From the NCBI GenBank assembly GCA_021776825.1, contig JAJFFG010000129.1, positions 1-64,000 of the forward strand: a stretch of 64,000 nt of DNA, in the 5' to 3' direction. Each line of letters starts with the position of its first letter. Position 1 is the first letter of the stretch. Shown piece by piece: positions 18,238 through 30,736 of the stretch. Both the position numbers and the translations under genes were made by a program. The notes beneath the pieces are model-generated. The model was not told the DNA's origin, did no database searches, and was given only the letters and a program-made list of their open reading frames with translations. The stretch is from Planctomycetota bacterium (GTDB lineage Bacteria; Planctomycetota; JAJSAM01; JAJVHW01).

Positions 18238-18420
18238 TTGCGCGTCAGCGCAGGCGCCGTGACGCGGGGAATGTGTGCGCGGAGGTCCTCGACCGGCGCC
18301 GGTCGCACTCGAGAGCGAGGTGATGAGACCGAGCACACACCAGCCAACAACACAGGGCGCGCCGATTGCCGCATGCCCTCAGCGCGCCCACCAACCCACC
18401 GCCAGCCATCGGCGTGCCCC
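18238..18420. repeat. Structured intergenic repeat, inverted copy D
   Basis: Reverse-orientation copy of the 16.1-16.5 kb family, most like copy C. It starts with TTGCGC-GTCA-GCGCAG, passes through GTCCTCGACCGGCGCCGGTC, and ends with GCGCGCCGATTGCCGCATG and a CCCACCAAC stretch. Confidence 0.75.
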
Positions 18421-18440
18421 CCCACCCCGGGGCGGGGAGG

Positions 18441-18620
18441 TTGCGCGTCAGCGCAAGATCCGTGACGCGGGGGATGGAGGCCACGCAAGGGTGCGGGCGA
18501 CGGGGTGGCTCTCGAGTGAGAGCCCTCGCACCCGCGGAGCCGACCAGCAACAAGTGAGGGCGCGCCGATTGCCGCATGCCCCCGAGCACGCCCACCAACG
18601 AGCCGCCCGCAATCGGCGTG
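18441..18620. repeat. Structured intergenic repeat, inverted copy E
   Basis: Reverse-orientation copy most like copy A. TTGCGC-GTCA-GCGCAA at 18441-18456 is followed by GGCTCT-N6-AGAGCC at 18507-18524 and the GCGCGCCGATTGCCGCATG tail. Copies D and E are in tandem with a period of about 200 bp. Confidence 0.8.
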
Positions 18621-18623
18621 AAC

Positions 18624-19994
18624 TCACACGCGGTCGGCGGGAGTCACCTTCTCGATCCACGCCGCGAAGTCGCCCTCGTAGCCGACCTCGCCCTGACGCG
18701 CCTCGGTCTTCGCAACCAGCGCCGCTAGCGCATCGACGCTCAGCGGATCCATGCCGGCGATGTGTCCCTGCACGGCCTCGGCCACCTCGGCGCCCGCGGA
18801 CTCGGCGGCCCCCATCACGCCCTCGGGGCGATCGAGCGGCTCGTCGGCGAGGCCGAGGTACTCGTGGATGACCACGTCCGTGACCTTCCTCGCATGTTTG
18901 CGGCTGATCGAGATATTGCCCTGGCCCGTGACGACGTTGCCGACGCCGAACACCTCGGGCATGTCCTTCACGCGACCAAGACTCCAGTCGTCGTAGTCGT
19001 AGAAGTCGCCGTCGGTCGGCAGCCCGCCGATGAGCTCCGGAACGGAGCCGATCGACGAGAAGATCTGCGTCGTCGGAAGCACCTCCTCGGTGCCCTCGAG
19101 CTCGATGACCTTGCGGCCCTCGATGCGCGTCTTGATGACCTCGAGACCGGTCACGTTGCCGTCGTCGTCGCAGACGATCCGCTTGGGCAGCGTGTTCTGG
19201 CTGAAGCTACAGAGGAACTTCGCCATCGTGAGGTTCATCAGCTTCTCGCGGACGGCGCGCGTCTTCTCCTTCGACACGTCGTCGGCGCCCGGCTTGAACT
19301 GCGCCAGCGGCATGTCGCGGGCCGAGCGGCGGTAGAGCAGCGTGCAGCCCTTCAGGCCCAGGTCGGCGAGCGTCAGGCCCAGGCCGTCGAGGATCCTGGC
19401 GATCCCCTTGTGCTCCATGTGCACGACATCGATCTCGTGGCCGCGCTCGCGCAGTTTGGCGGCGACGGTCTCGAGCATCACGGCCTTCACGACGTCGATC
19501 GAGGCCAGTCCGCCACCGACGATCAGCGCGCCGTCCACCGGGTTCAACGGCTCGCCGCCGAAGCTCTGCTCCTCGTGGTGGTTGAACCAGTAGATGAACG
19601 GGTTCTGATAGACGAGGCCCTTGCCGACGGCCTCCGCTGCGCCATCGGCCTGGAGGGCGCGATCACGCCACGCGCCGCACGCCAGGACGATGGCGCTGAA
19701 GCCCCACTCGCGCAGGTCCTCGAAGGTTACGTCCTTCCCGATCGTCGTGTTCGGCACGAACATCACGCCGTCGCTCGAGAGCTTCCCGCCGATGCGCACG
19801 TACTCCTGCGAACGCTGGCGCGCATGCCAGCGCGGGAGGCCGTCCTCGATCTTGCCGAACGGGCGCGCGTTCTGGTCGAAGACGACCGCCGTCACGCCCG
19901 CCTTGGCGAGGATCTCGGCAGCCTCGGCGCCGGCGCAGGCGCCTCCGATGACAGCCACGGCGTGGCGGGGAGTGGAGGGAGTGCTCTGGACCAT
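18624..19994 (-). CDS. FAD-dependent pyridine-nucleotide oxidoreductase (GltD / ferredoxin-NADP reductase-like)
   Basis: A 456-residue flavoprotein of the glutamate-synthase small-subunit/adrenodoxin-reductase type. It has an N-terminal FAD motif VAVIGGACAGAEAAEILAKAG (Ala replaces a usual Gly) and ATG-like GACGAWRDR. A second nucleotide motif is ALIVGGGLASIDVVKA near residue 155. A late FAD-binding segment is VFGVGNVVTGQGNISISRKHA. There are no cysteine clusters for an iron-sulfur centre. The last 80 residues are a helical Ala/Glu-rich extension. ATG at 19994 is preceded by AGAGG at 7 bases, favouring it over the upstream in-frame start at 20024. It is divergent from an NtrC-type regulator across 245 bases. 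The electron partner is unknown. Confidence 0.75.
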   Translation of the reverse strand: MVQSTPSTPRHAVAVIGGACAGAEAAEILAKAGVTAVVFDQNARPFGKIEDGLPRWHARQRSQEYVRIGGKLSSDGVMFVPNTTIGKDVTFEDLREWGFSAIVLACGAWRDRALQADGAAEAVGKGLVYQNPFIYWFNHHEEQSFGGEPLNPVDGALIVGGGLASIDVVKAVMLETVAAKLRERGHEIDVVHMEHKGIARILDGLGLTLADLGLKGCTLLYRRSARDMPLAQFKPGADDVSKEKTRAVREKLMNLTMAKFLCSFSQNTLPKRIVCDDDGNVTGLEVIKTRIEGRKVIELEGTEEVLPTTQIFSSIGSVPELIGGLPTDGDFYDYDDWSLGRVKDMPEVFGVGNVVTGQGNISISRKHARKVTDVVIHEYLGLADEPLDRPEGVMGAAESAGAEVAEAVQGHIAGMDPLSVDALAALVAKTEARQGEVGYEGDFAAWIEKVTPADRV

Positions 19995-20027
19995 CGAAAA
20001 CCTCTCGTGGATCGAAGTCCGCACTGG

Positions 20028-20055
20028 GCGGGCACGGTCATGCGGGCACGGTCAT
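20028..20055. repeat. 14-bp perfect direct repeat in a divergent promoter region
   Basis: Two adjacent identical copies of GCGGGCACGGTCAT lie 34 bases upstream of the flavoprotein start and 185 bases before the regulator start. It is a possible regulator-binding site or a local duplication. Confidence 0.6.
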
Positions 20056-20239
20056 GCCGACGCGATGCAGAGACAGCGAAGGCGTGGGACTCAGGTCGCA
20101 CTTGACCCGCAGGGCCGTGGCGAAACCGGTGACGATACCGCCGCCGCGCCGCCGTCGCGACATCACCGGGAGGGTGTGGGGCTCACGCGCGGTCCAGCGG
20201 GGGGTCCAGCGGAGCGGCCCCGCATCCCGATGAGGGAAC

Positions 20240-21619
<1,380 letters not shown>

Positions 21620-21649
21620 CGCGGCGACCGCCGCCGAAGAGGGCTTCCC

Positions 21650-23185
21650 ATGGCGTCCCCCATTGACGTTCCGGCGCTGCTGCGCCGCCTTGGCATCGAC
21701 TCAGAATCCACCAACGCGGGCGCCTACGACGGCGCGTTCACGCACGGCGATGGTGGCGAGCTCGTCTCCCACTCCCCCGCCGACGGCGCGCGATTGGCGA
21801 GCGTGGCCCAGGCCACGCGGGACGACTACGAACGCTCGGTCCGCACCGGCCTCGAGACGTTCGACCGCTGGCGCATGCTGCCCGCGCCCCAACGCGGCGA
21901 AGTGCTGCGTCAGATCGCCGAAGCGCTCCGCGCGTCGAAGGACGACCTCGGCGCGCTCGTCTCGCTCGAGATGGGCAAGGTGCTCTCGGAGGGCCTCGGC
22001 GAGGTTCAGGAGATGATCGACATCGCCGACTTCGGCGTCGGCCTCTCCCGTCAGCTCTACGGCCTGACGATGCACAGCGAGCGCCCACAGCACCGCATGT
22101 ACGAGCAGTGGCATCCGCTGGGCACGGTCGGCGTGATCAGCGCGTTCAACTTCCCCGTCGCCGTCTGGGCGTGGAACGCGTTCATCGCGATGGTCTGCGG
22201 TGACGTGGCACTCTGGAAGCCGTCCGAGAAGACGCCGCTCAGCGCACTCGCGGTCTGCCACATCATCGATCCGGTGCTCGAGCGCACGGGATGGCGTGGC
22301 GTGCTGAACTGCGTGATCGGCGACGTCGACGAGGTGGGCGAGCCCATGCTCGACGACCGCCGCTTGCCGCTCGTGTCCGCCACCGGCTCGTGCCGGATGG
22401 GCAAGATCGTCGGCCCGCGTGTCGCCGCGCGACTGGGCCGCTCGCTGCTCGAGCTCGGCGGGAACAACGCGATCATCGTGCTCGATGACGCCAACCTCGA
22501 CCTGGCTCTCGTCGCAACGGCATTCGGCGCCGTCGGCACCGCCGGTCAGCGTTGCACGTCGACGCGTCGCCTGCTCGTGCAGAAGGGTGTCGCTGCGGAA
22601 CTCACCGAGCGCCTCGTCAAGTCGTACTCGTCGATCCGCATCGGCCATCCGCTCGAGGACGGCGTGCTCTGCGGTCCGCTCATCGACGGCGACGCCGTGA
22701 CGATGTTCACCGATGCGGTCGCCCGCATCCGCGCCGACGGCGGCGAGATCCTCTGCGGCGGCAGCGCCGTGGATCGTCCGGGTCACTACGTCGAACCGAC
22801 CATCGCGCGCGTCCCGCCGGACTTCGCGTTCGCGAAGGACGAGACGTTCGCGCCGATCCTCTACGTGATGGAGGTCGACGACCTCGACCACGCCATCCGC
22901 GTGAACAACGACGTGCCGCAGGGCCTCTCGAGCGCCGTCTTCACCGACAGCATGCGCGCGGCCGAGCGCTTCCTCTCGCACGCCGGTTCCGACTGCGGTA
23001 TCGCGAACGTCAACATCGGCACCTCTGGTGCCGAGATCGGCGGAGCGTTCGGCGGCGAGAAGGAGACCGGCGGCGGCCGCGAGGCCGGCAGCGACGCCTG
23101 GAAGGCCTACATGCGTCGCCAGACGTGCACGCTGAACTGGGGCGACGACCTTCCGCTGGCACAGGGCGTGACCTTCGACGTGTAA
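21650..23185 (+). CDS. Aldehyde dehydrogenase, ALDH7 (aminoadipate-semialdehyde) type
   Basis: A 511-residue NAD(P)-dependent aldehyde dehydrogenase. It has the cofactor motif ISAFNFPVAVWAWN, catalytic Glu268 in LLELGGNNAI and catalytic Cys302 in GQRCTSTRR. It ends with the segment NIGTSGAEIGGAFGGEKE, typical of the ALDH7/antiquitin branch, which oxidises alpha-aminoadipate semialdehyde in lysine breakdown. The subfamily call rests on these motifs read by eye; the substrate is inferred. It lies 30 bases after the NtrC-type regulator on the same strand, a spacing that fits an operon. Confidence 0.9.
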   Translation: MASPIDVPALLRRLGIDSESTNAGAYDGAFTHGDGGELVSHSPADGARLASVAQATRDDYERSVRTGLETFDRWRMLPAPQRGEVLRQIAEALRASKDDLGALVSLEMGKVLSEGLGEVQEMIDIADFGVGLSRQLYGLTMHSERPQHRMYEQWHPLGTVGVISAFNFPVAVWAWNAFIAMVCGDVALWKPSEKTPLSALAVCHIIDPVLERTGWRGVLNCVIGDVDEVGEPMLDDRRLPLVSATGSCRMGKIVGPRVAARLGRSLLELGGNNAIIVLDDANLDLALVATAFGAVGTAGQRCTSTRRLLVQKGVAAELTERLVKSYSSIRIGHPLEDGVLCGPLIDGDAVTMFTDAVARIRADGGEILCGGSAVDRPGHYVEPTIARVPPDFAFAKDETFAPILYVMEVDDLDHAIRVNNDVPQGLSSAVFTDSMRAAERFLSHAGSDCGIANVNIGTSGAEIGGAFGGEKETGGGREAGSDAWKAYMRRQTCTLNWGDDLPLAQGVTFDV

Positions 23186-23236
23186 CTGACCGGAGGTCGC
23201 GCGCGTTCCTATCTCCTGTACGGAGGCGCGGAGCTC

Positions 23237-24460
23237 GTGAACTCTGAGACTCGACGGACGGTCGTCGCGGCACTGGCGGTTCTCGCCGCCGGTCTCGTCG
23301 CGGCCTGCGACGCGCATGCGGGGCGCGACACCCGGCCGCGACCGCCCGCGGCGGCCGCAGCAACGGAGCGCAACCGTCCCGTCCGGCGGCGTCGAGTGCC
23401 AGCGCCGTCGCAGACATCCGTGCCCGTGGCTGCGCCGTCGGAGGCATCGCTGGAGGTCACCGCGCCGGTCGAAGCTGCGTTGGAGCTCCCGGGCGAACAC
23501 GCCGCGTCGTGTCGCCAGCACTTCAACGGTTCGATCAAGGTCGCAACCCGGCGCCTGATCGACGCTACTGCTGGCTGGGACGGCTACTGGGCCGGCTACT
23601 ACGTCGCCGAGGGCTGGGGTAGCGACGGAGTCGTGAAGGTGCTCGAGGGCGCGGTCTCTCATGCACGGGAACACGCGCCGCGGCAGCTCGGCGCCTACCT
23701 GCACGCCCTCTCTTCGGCACATCGCGAGGCCCACGACCTCGACGGCGCCGGCGACGCGCTGATCGAGTCCGTGCTCGCGATGAAGATCCTCCGCCATCCG
23801 GCGGCGCGGAGGCTCCCGGAGCTCGCGACGTTTGCCGGCGGACCGAACATCCACGTCTTGAACGACGAGCGACTTCGTCGCTACTACGAGAGCGACCGCG
23901 GGCTCATCATGCTCTGCTCCGGCGGTGGGGGCTGGTACGGGGGATCCGATCTCCTCGACCACTGCGCGCGACGGGACAGCGGCGGCTGGTACGTCGGTCA
24001 GCGCCATCTCGATTGGGCCCGTGCATCCGACTCGGACGAGTCTCCGGCCGAGCTCGCCATGGCCGCGTCGATCTGGACCCACGCGACGGCGCTCCGCAGC
24101 AACACGTACTGGGAGGAGGGCCTCCCGCCCGCGGCGACGCGCCTCGTGCTCGCGCGGCGACCGGATCTCGCGCAGCGCGATCGAGTGGTCACGCCAGCGG
24201 AGTGGCGCATCGTCTTTGCGGGGCTGCGCGGCGAGGCGAGGGAAGCGGGGGCCGCGTGGGAGACCTCGCTCCGACGCTACGAAGAGGCCCTCGACGGCGA
24301 CACGCTGCGAGCATCGAACAGCCTGGTCAACACCGGCAGTCGCATCATCGTCTGGTCGCTCGCGCGGGAGTTCGAGGACCGTTGGTCGGACGCCGACTCG
24401 CCGACCGCGCGCCGCCTACGCGCCCTGGCCGCGGAGCTCGTGGCCCTCCCCGCCCGCTGA
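23237..24460 (+). CDS. Probable lipoprotein of unknown function
   Basis: A 407-residue protein starting at GTG 23237, with GGAG motifs just upstream. The leader ALAVLAAGLVAACDAHAG contains a lipobox VAAC at about residue 24, so it is probably a lipoprotein. Residues 25-85 are a low-complexity Arg/Pro/Ala linker. The rest is a soluble, mainly helical domain rich in Trp and Tyr (GWDGYWAGYYVAEGWGS, GGGGWYGGSDLLDHC). It also has repeated Ala/Arg helices and a conserved-looking Cys pair. I recognise no family. It is followed 32 bases later by the TlpA-like gene. Confidence 0.65.
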   Translation: MNSETRRTVVAALAVLAAGLVAACDAHAGRDTRPRPPAAAAATERNRPVRRRRVPAPSQTSVPVAAPSEASLEVTAPVEAALELPGEHAASCRQHFNGSIKVATRRLIDATAGWDGYWAGYYVAEGWGSDGVVKVLEGAVSHAREHAPRQLGAYLHALSSAHREAHDLDGAGDALIESVLAMKILRHPAARRLPELATFAGGPNIHVLNDERLRRYYESDRGLIMLCSGGGGWYGGSDLLDHCARRDSGGWYVGQRHLDWARASDSDESPAELAMAASIWTHATALRSNTYWEEGLPPAATRLVLARRPDLAQRDRVVTPAEWRIVFAGLRGEAREAGAAWETSLRRYEEALDGDTLRASNSLVNTGSRIIVWSLAREFEDRWSDADSPTARRLRALAAELVALPAR

Positions 24461-24492
24461 GCACGTATGCTGCTCGGTCGGAGGACCGTCCC

Positions 24493-25497
24493 ATGCGTCT
24501 CGCTCTTGCCGCTTCCGTTCTGGCTCTCGCCGCCGCTCCCGCGTTCGCGGTGGACGTCGGAGATAAGGCACCCGAGATTGCCGTCGACGAGTGGGTCAAG
24601 GGTGAGGCGGTCACGCTCGCCGCCGCGAACGGCAAGAACATCGTCGTGGTGGAGTTCTGGGCGACGTGGTGCCCGCCGTGCCGCGAGTCGATCCCCCACC
24701 TCAGCGCGCTCCAGACGAAGTTCGCCGACCGCGGCGTGCAGATCGTCGGCATCAGCGACGAGGGCAAGGGCACAGTGCTCGGCTTCATGGACAAGGTGAA
24801 GTTCGACTACTCCGTGGCGATCGACACCGGCGGGAAGATGAGCGCGTACACGGACGGCTTCGACGGCATCCCCTACGCGTTCGTCGTCGACAAGTCGGGC
24901 ATCGTCGCGTGGCAGGGCCACCCGATGGATGGCATGGAGCGCGTGATCGAGAGAGTGCTCGATGGGACGTGGGACGTCGAGGCCGAGAAGCAGCGCTCCA
25001 GGCTGGGGGCGGCGCTCGACGCGGCGATGGCGACCGAAGACACCGACAGGATCTTCAAGGCCGCCTCCGAGCTTCTCACCGCGATCCCGACCGACATTCG
25101 GGCGATCGTGCTCACGCTGCAGGTGTTGGACGCAGCAGACGACGCCTCGGGGTACCGCGAGTTCGTCCGCAAGCACGTCGCGCGGGTGCAGGATGACGCG
25201 GACGCGCTGAATGCGATCGCGTGGCCACTCGTTTCGCACACCAATCTGGCGTACCGCGACATCGAGACGGGGCTGGCTGCCGCGAAGCGCGCCGTCGAAC
25301 TGACGAACGAGCAGGACGCGTCGATCCTCGACACCTACGCGCGCGCCCTCTACCAGATCGGGCAGTTCGACGAAGCCGTGGCCATGCAGAAGAAGGCCGT
25401 CGATCTCGAACCCTCGGAGCCGGGCCTGGCGTCGACTCTGCGTCACTACCGCGAGTGCGCCGCTGCGGCGGCGAGGGCACGCTCCGCCGAGGAGTGA
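24493..25497 (+). CDS. TlpA-like thioredoxin-fold protein with TPR tail
   Basis: A 334-residue exported protein: signal peptide (LALAASVLALAAAPAFA), then a thioredoxin-like domain at about residues 20-160. This has VVEFWATWCPPCRESIPHL (WCPPC active site), GVQIVGISDE and the cis-proline region GIPYAFVVDKSG. The C-terminal 150 residues are helical and TPR-like (NLAYRDIETGLAAAKRAVEL, YARALYQIGQFDEAVAMQKKA). TlpA/ResA proteins reduce disulfides in the periplasm; the fused TPR part suggests a bound partner. The start has GAGGA about 7 bases upstream. The TPR protein on the opposite strand ends 4 bases beyond its stop. Confidence 0.87.
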   Translation: MRLALAASVLALAAAPAFAVDVGDKAPEIAVDEWVKGEAVTLAAANGKNIVVVEFWATWCPPCRESIPHLSALQTKFADRGVQIVGISDEGKGTVLGFMDKVKFDYSVAIDTGGKMSAYTDGFDGIPYAFVVDKSGIVAWQGHPMDGMERVIERVLDGTWDVEAEKQRSRLGAALDAAMATEDTDRIFKAASELLTAIPTDIRAIVLTLQVLDAADDASGYREFVRKHVARVQDDADALNAIAWPLVSHTNLAYRDIETGLAAAKRAVELTNEQDASILDTYARALYQIGQFDEAVAMQKKAVDLEPSEPGLASTLRHYRECAAAAARARSAEE

Positions 25498-27314
25498 GAA
25501 CCTACCGCCAGCCACTCGCCGCGGTGTTGCCCGGGTCGAGCGTCAGCACCCGATCGATGAGTTCTCGCGCACCGGCGGCGTCACCCCGATCGCGCAGCCG
25601 TCCGGCGAGGGCGAGCAGTGCCTTGACGTGCCCCGGGCTCGCGTCCAGCGTCATGCGGTAGCGAACCTCGGCCTCGTCCGGCCGCCCGGTCGCCACGAGC
25701 ACCTGCGCGAGATTGAAGTTCGCCTGCGGGTGATTCCAGTCGAGTTCCAGCGCGCGCCGGAAGCGTCGTTCGGCCTGCTCGAGGTCGTTGCGGCGACCCG
25801 CCAGGATGCCGGCCTGCACGAGGATCCAGGCGTCGTCGGCGTTGGCGGCAAGCCCCTGCCGAACGAGCTCGGCTGCGGCGGCGTCGTCGTTCCGCTGGAT
25901 CTCGATCCACGCGGCGCGCGCGTAGCCGTCGGCAGTCGGACGTAGCGCGACCGCGGCGCGGGCGTACGCGGACGCGGCGTGGAGATCGCCGCGCCGCTGG
26001 GCGTCCTGCGCGAGCTGCGACTGTGCCATCCAGCTCTCCGGAGTGGTCTCCGCCACGCGCGTCCAGAGCGCGAGATCAGAGCGCCAGCTCGAGACGAGTC
26101 GCGCAGACGACACCCCAAGAACCACGATGAGTGCGATCGCGACGACCGGCCCGCGCCGGGAGGTCGACTTCCCCATCAGCGCCGGGCGCGAGAACACGCC
26201 GACGACGGCCAAGACGAGAGGGATCGTCGCGAGATACGTGTAGCGGTCGGCCGTGAGGTGCGACCCGATCGGGATCATCCCCGACATCGGCGCGAGCAGG
26301 ACGAGGAACGCCAGCCACGCGAAGGCGGAACCGGGAGAGAGACGGGCGCGCCCCACCGCGGCGGTCGTGATGGCGATGCCCACGGTGGCGAGAGTGAGCA
26401 CGGCGGCGCCGGGCTCGGCGAGATCCAGCGGCCGCGCGTAGTGGGCGCAGAAGTCGACGGGCCAGAACGTCCGGACCACGTACGCTCCCGCGGAGTGGAG
26501 CCCGAACATCACGCGCGCCGGCACGCTGATCTCGCCAGACGTGACGACCGCTCCGGTCGCCGTCTGCCCGATCCACGCCATCCATGCCACCGCGCCGGCG
26601 ACCGCAGCGAACGGGAGCTTCTCGATGATGAGCGCGCTGCGACCGGTCCGCCCGAGTGGCCAGACGTCCAGGAGCAGGAGGACCAGCGGCAGCCCCATCA
26701 CGGCGGACTTCGACAGGGCCGCGAGCGCGAACAACGCAAGCGCGCACCAGTACGCGCCGCTCGCGCCCCACCGCCCCGGCGCGCTGTGTTTCGCGGTGTG
26801 CACCAGCCACAGGCGGACCGCGAGCAACGCGAAGAGCGTGCTCAGGACGTCTCGACGCGCCGTCACCCACGCCACGGCCTCGACGCGCAGCGGGTGCACC
26901 GCCCACAGGAGCGCCGTGGCCGCAGCAGCGCCCGCCGTCGGTCCGGGACGCCAGCGTCCCTCCGTGATCACGAGCGGCAGGAGTGCCCGCGCCAACGAGA
27001 ACAGCGCCACCGCGGCCAGACCGTGCAGCAGGATCCCCGTCGCGTGGAACCAGAACGGGTCGAGCCCGAACAGTGCGTGATCCAACGCGTACGAGAGCCA
27101 CGTCAGCGGCTGGTACGGGCCGAACGGTCCGCCGAACGACTCGGCCAGCATCCAGTCGAGCGCACCGTCTCCCCGCCAGAGCGGGTTGTCGACGAGGAGC
27201 AGATGATCGTCCCAGTGCAGGAACGTGCCGCGCACCGCGGGCAGGAACGGCGCCACGGCGACGACGAAGACGATGAGCCCCAGCCCCCACCGCGGTCCGG
27301 TCGAGGCATCGGGA

Positions 27315-29213
<1,899 letters not shown>

Positions 29214-29353
29214 GGACGCTCTCCTGCGGTTGCGTGACCGCGATCCCTTGTACACGTTCGCCCGGCCTCGATCTGAGCGAAGAAAGCGATCGAGCGCGCT
29301 CACGGGGGTCACACCGGACGCCCACGCTCCGGGGGTAGACTCTGCCCTCCCTC

Positions 29354-30736
29354 ATGGCCCCCCTCCTCGAACCCGACGACTCGCTCCTGAAGCTGCTCGA
29401 GACGGGCAGTGACGAGGAGATCGTGCTGGTGCTCGCCAGCTTCGACACGCAAGAGGTCGCCGATCTCCTCGAGGACGCCCCGGAGGCGCTCCGTGAGAAG
29501 GCTCTCGACGCGCTCGGCCTGCGCAAACGAGCTCAGGTTCTCCGCGAGTTCGAGGACGAGGACGTGCTCGAGGATGTCCTCGAGGAGATGCCCGACGCCG
29601 AGATCGCCGACGTGGCCGAGGTCATGCGGACCGACGACGCCGTCGACCTCATCCAGGACCTGCCCGAGGAGCGACAGGAGCGGGTGCTCCAGGAGATCGA
29701 CCCCGAGCAGCGGGCCGAGATCCGACGCCTGCACCGCTACGACCCCGAGACCGCCGGCGGCTTGATGCAGACCGAGCTCATCTCGGTGCATGAGGACGTG
29801 ACGGTCAACGAGGCGACCGAGACCGTGCGCGACGAGTACCGCCGCGAGATGGGCGCGCTGAACGACATCTACGTCGTGGATGACGCGCGGCGGATTCGCG
29901 GCCGCGTGCGCAGCCGCCAGCTCCTGACGACAGCCAATGACATCCCGGTCCGGGACATCCTCGTGCGCGACGTGCAGACCGTGCCGGTCGACATGGACCA
30001 GGAGCAGATCGCCGACATCGTCCAGGACTACGACGTGACGAGCGTCGCCGTCATCGACGACGCGGGCGCGCTCCTCGGCCGGATCATGGTCGACGACATC
30101 CTCGACGTCATCGAGGAGGAGGCGACCGAGGACGTCGCGCGCATGGCGGGCACCGCGCCGGAGGACGTCTACAGCCGATCGTTCGTCCGCACGTTCCGCG
30201 CGCGCTTCCCCTGGCTGCTGGGCACATTCGGGGGCGGCCTGCTGATCGTCGGACTGATCCTGGCGCTCGAGGATGACCTGATCGCGGACCTACCGATCCT
30301 CGCAGCGGCGATACCGATCATCATGGGCATGGCGGGCAACGTCGGGACGCAGGCGGCAACCGTGACGGTTCGCGGACTCGCGATCGGCGAGATCGACTAC
30401 GCAAGCATCGGTCGCGTCATCGGCAAGGAGGTGGCGGCTGGCTCGGTGTTCGCCATCTGCTTCGGCGCACTCCTCTACCCGCTCCTGCACCTGATCGCCT
30501 GGCTGAGCGGTGAGGGCATCCCGTCCGGCATGGACCCTGTGACCGCGATGTGCGTCCCGGCGATCGCCATGACGCTGACGATCGCGTTCGCGTCGGCGAC
30601 AGGGACGCTGGTGCCGTTGGCCCTCCACAAGCTCGGCAAGGATCCCGCGGTCGCATCGGCGCCGTTCATCACGACGGCGGTGGACGTCGTCGCGATCTCG
30701 CTCTTGGCCGTCGTGAAGATCGCGCTGATCCGGTGA
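29354..30736 (+). CDS. mgtE: Magnesium transporter MgtE
   Basis: A 460-residue Mg2+ channel. A helical, acidic MgtE N-domain spans residues 1-125 (DEDVLEDVLEEMPDAEIADV). A CBS pair follows at about 130-255 (AGGLMQTELISVHEDVTV, VRDILVRDVQTVPVD, DYDVTSVAVIDDAGALLGRI). Five membrane helices lie in 275-460, with the family motifs MAGNVGTQAATVTVRG and LGKDPAVASAPFITTAVD. In the family the cytosolic domains sense Mg2+ and gate the pore. No clear ribosome site is visible before the ATG. It overlaps the following DNA methylase gene by GTGA, an unusual pairing. Confidence 0.95.
   Translation: MAPLLEPDDSLLKLLETGSDEEIVLVLASFDTQEVADLLEDAPEALREKALDALGLRKRAQVLREFEDEDVLEDVLEEMPDAEIADVAEVMRTDDAVDLIQDLPEERQERVLQEIDPEQRAEIRRLHRYDPETAGGLMQTELISVHEDVTVNEATETVRDEYRREMGALNDIYVVDDARRIRGRVRSRQLLTTANDIPVRDILVRDVQTVPVDMDQEQIADIVQDYDVTSVAVIDDAGALLGRIMVDDILDVIEEEATEDVARMAGTAPEDVYSRSFVRTFRARFPWLLGTFGGGLLIVGLILALEDDLIADLPILAAAIPIIMGMAGNVGTQAATVTVRGLAIGEIDYASIGRVIGKEVAAGSVFAICFGALLYPLLHLIAWLSGEGIPSGMDPVTAMCVPAIAMTLTIAFASATGTLVPLALHKLGKDPAVASAPFITTAVDVVAISLLAVVKIALIR

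Noticed and set aside
16113..18623. Insertion sequence or composite transposon, because repeats face each other around 1.2 kb
   Set aside because: The enclosed genes are a soluble hypothetical protein and a small membrane protein; no transposase, integrase or target-site duplication was seen.
29214..29353. Possible TPP riboswitch upstream of thiC
   Set aside because: The 140 bases before the start were read on the thiC strand; the conserved CTGAGA and TPP-binding blocks are absent.
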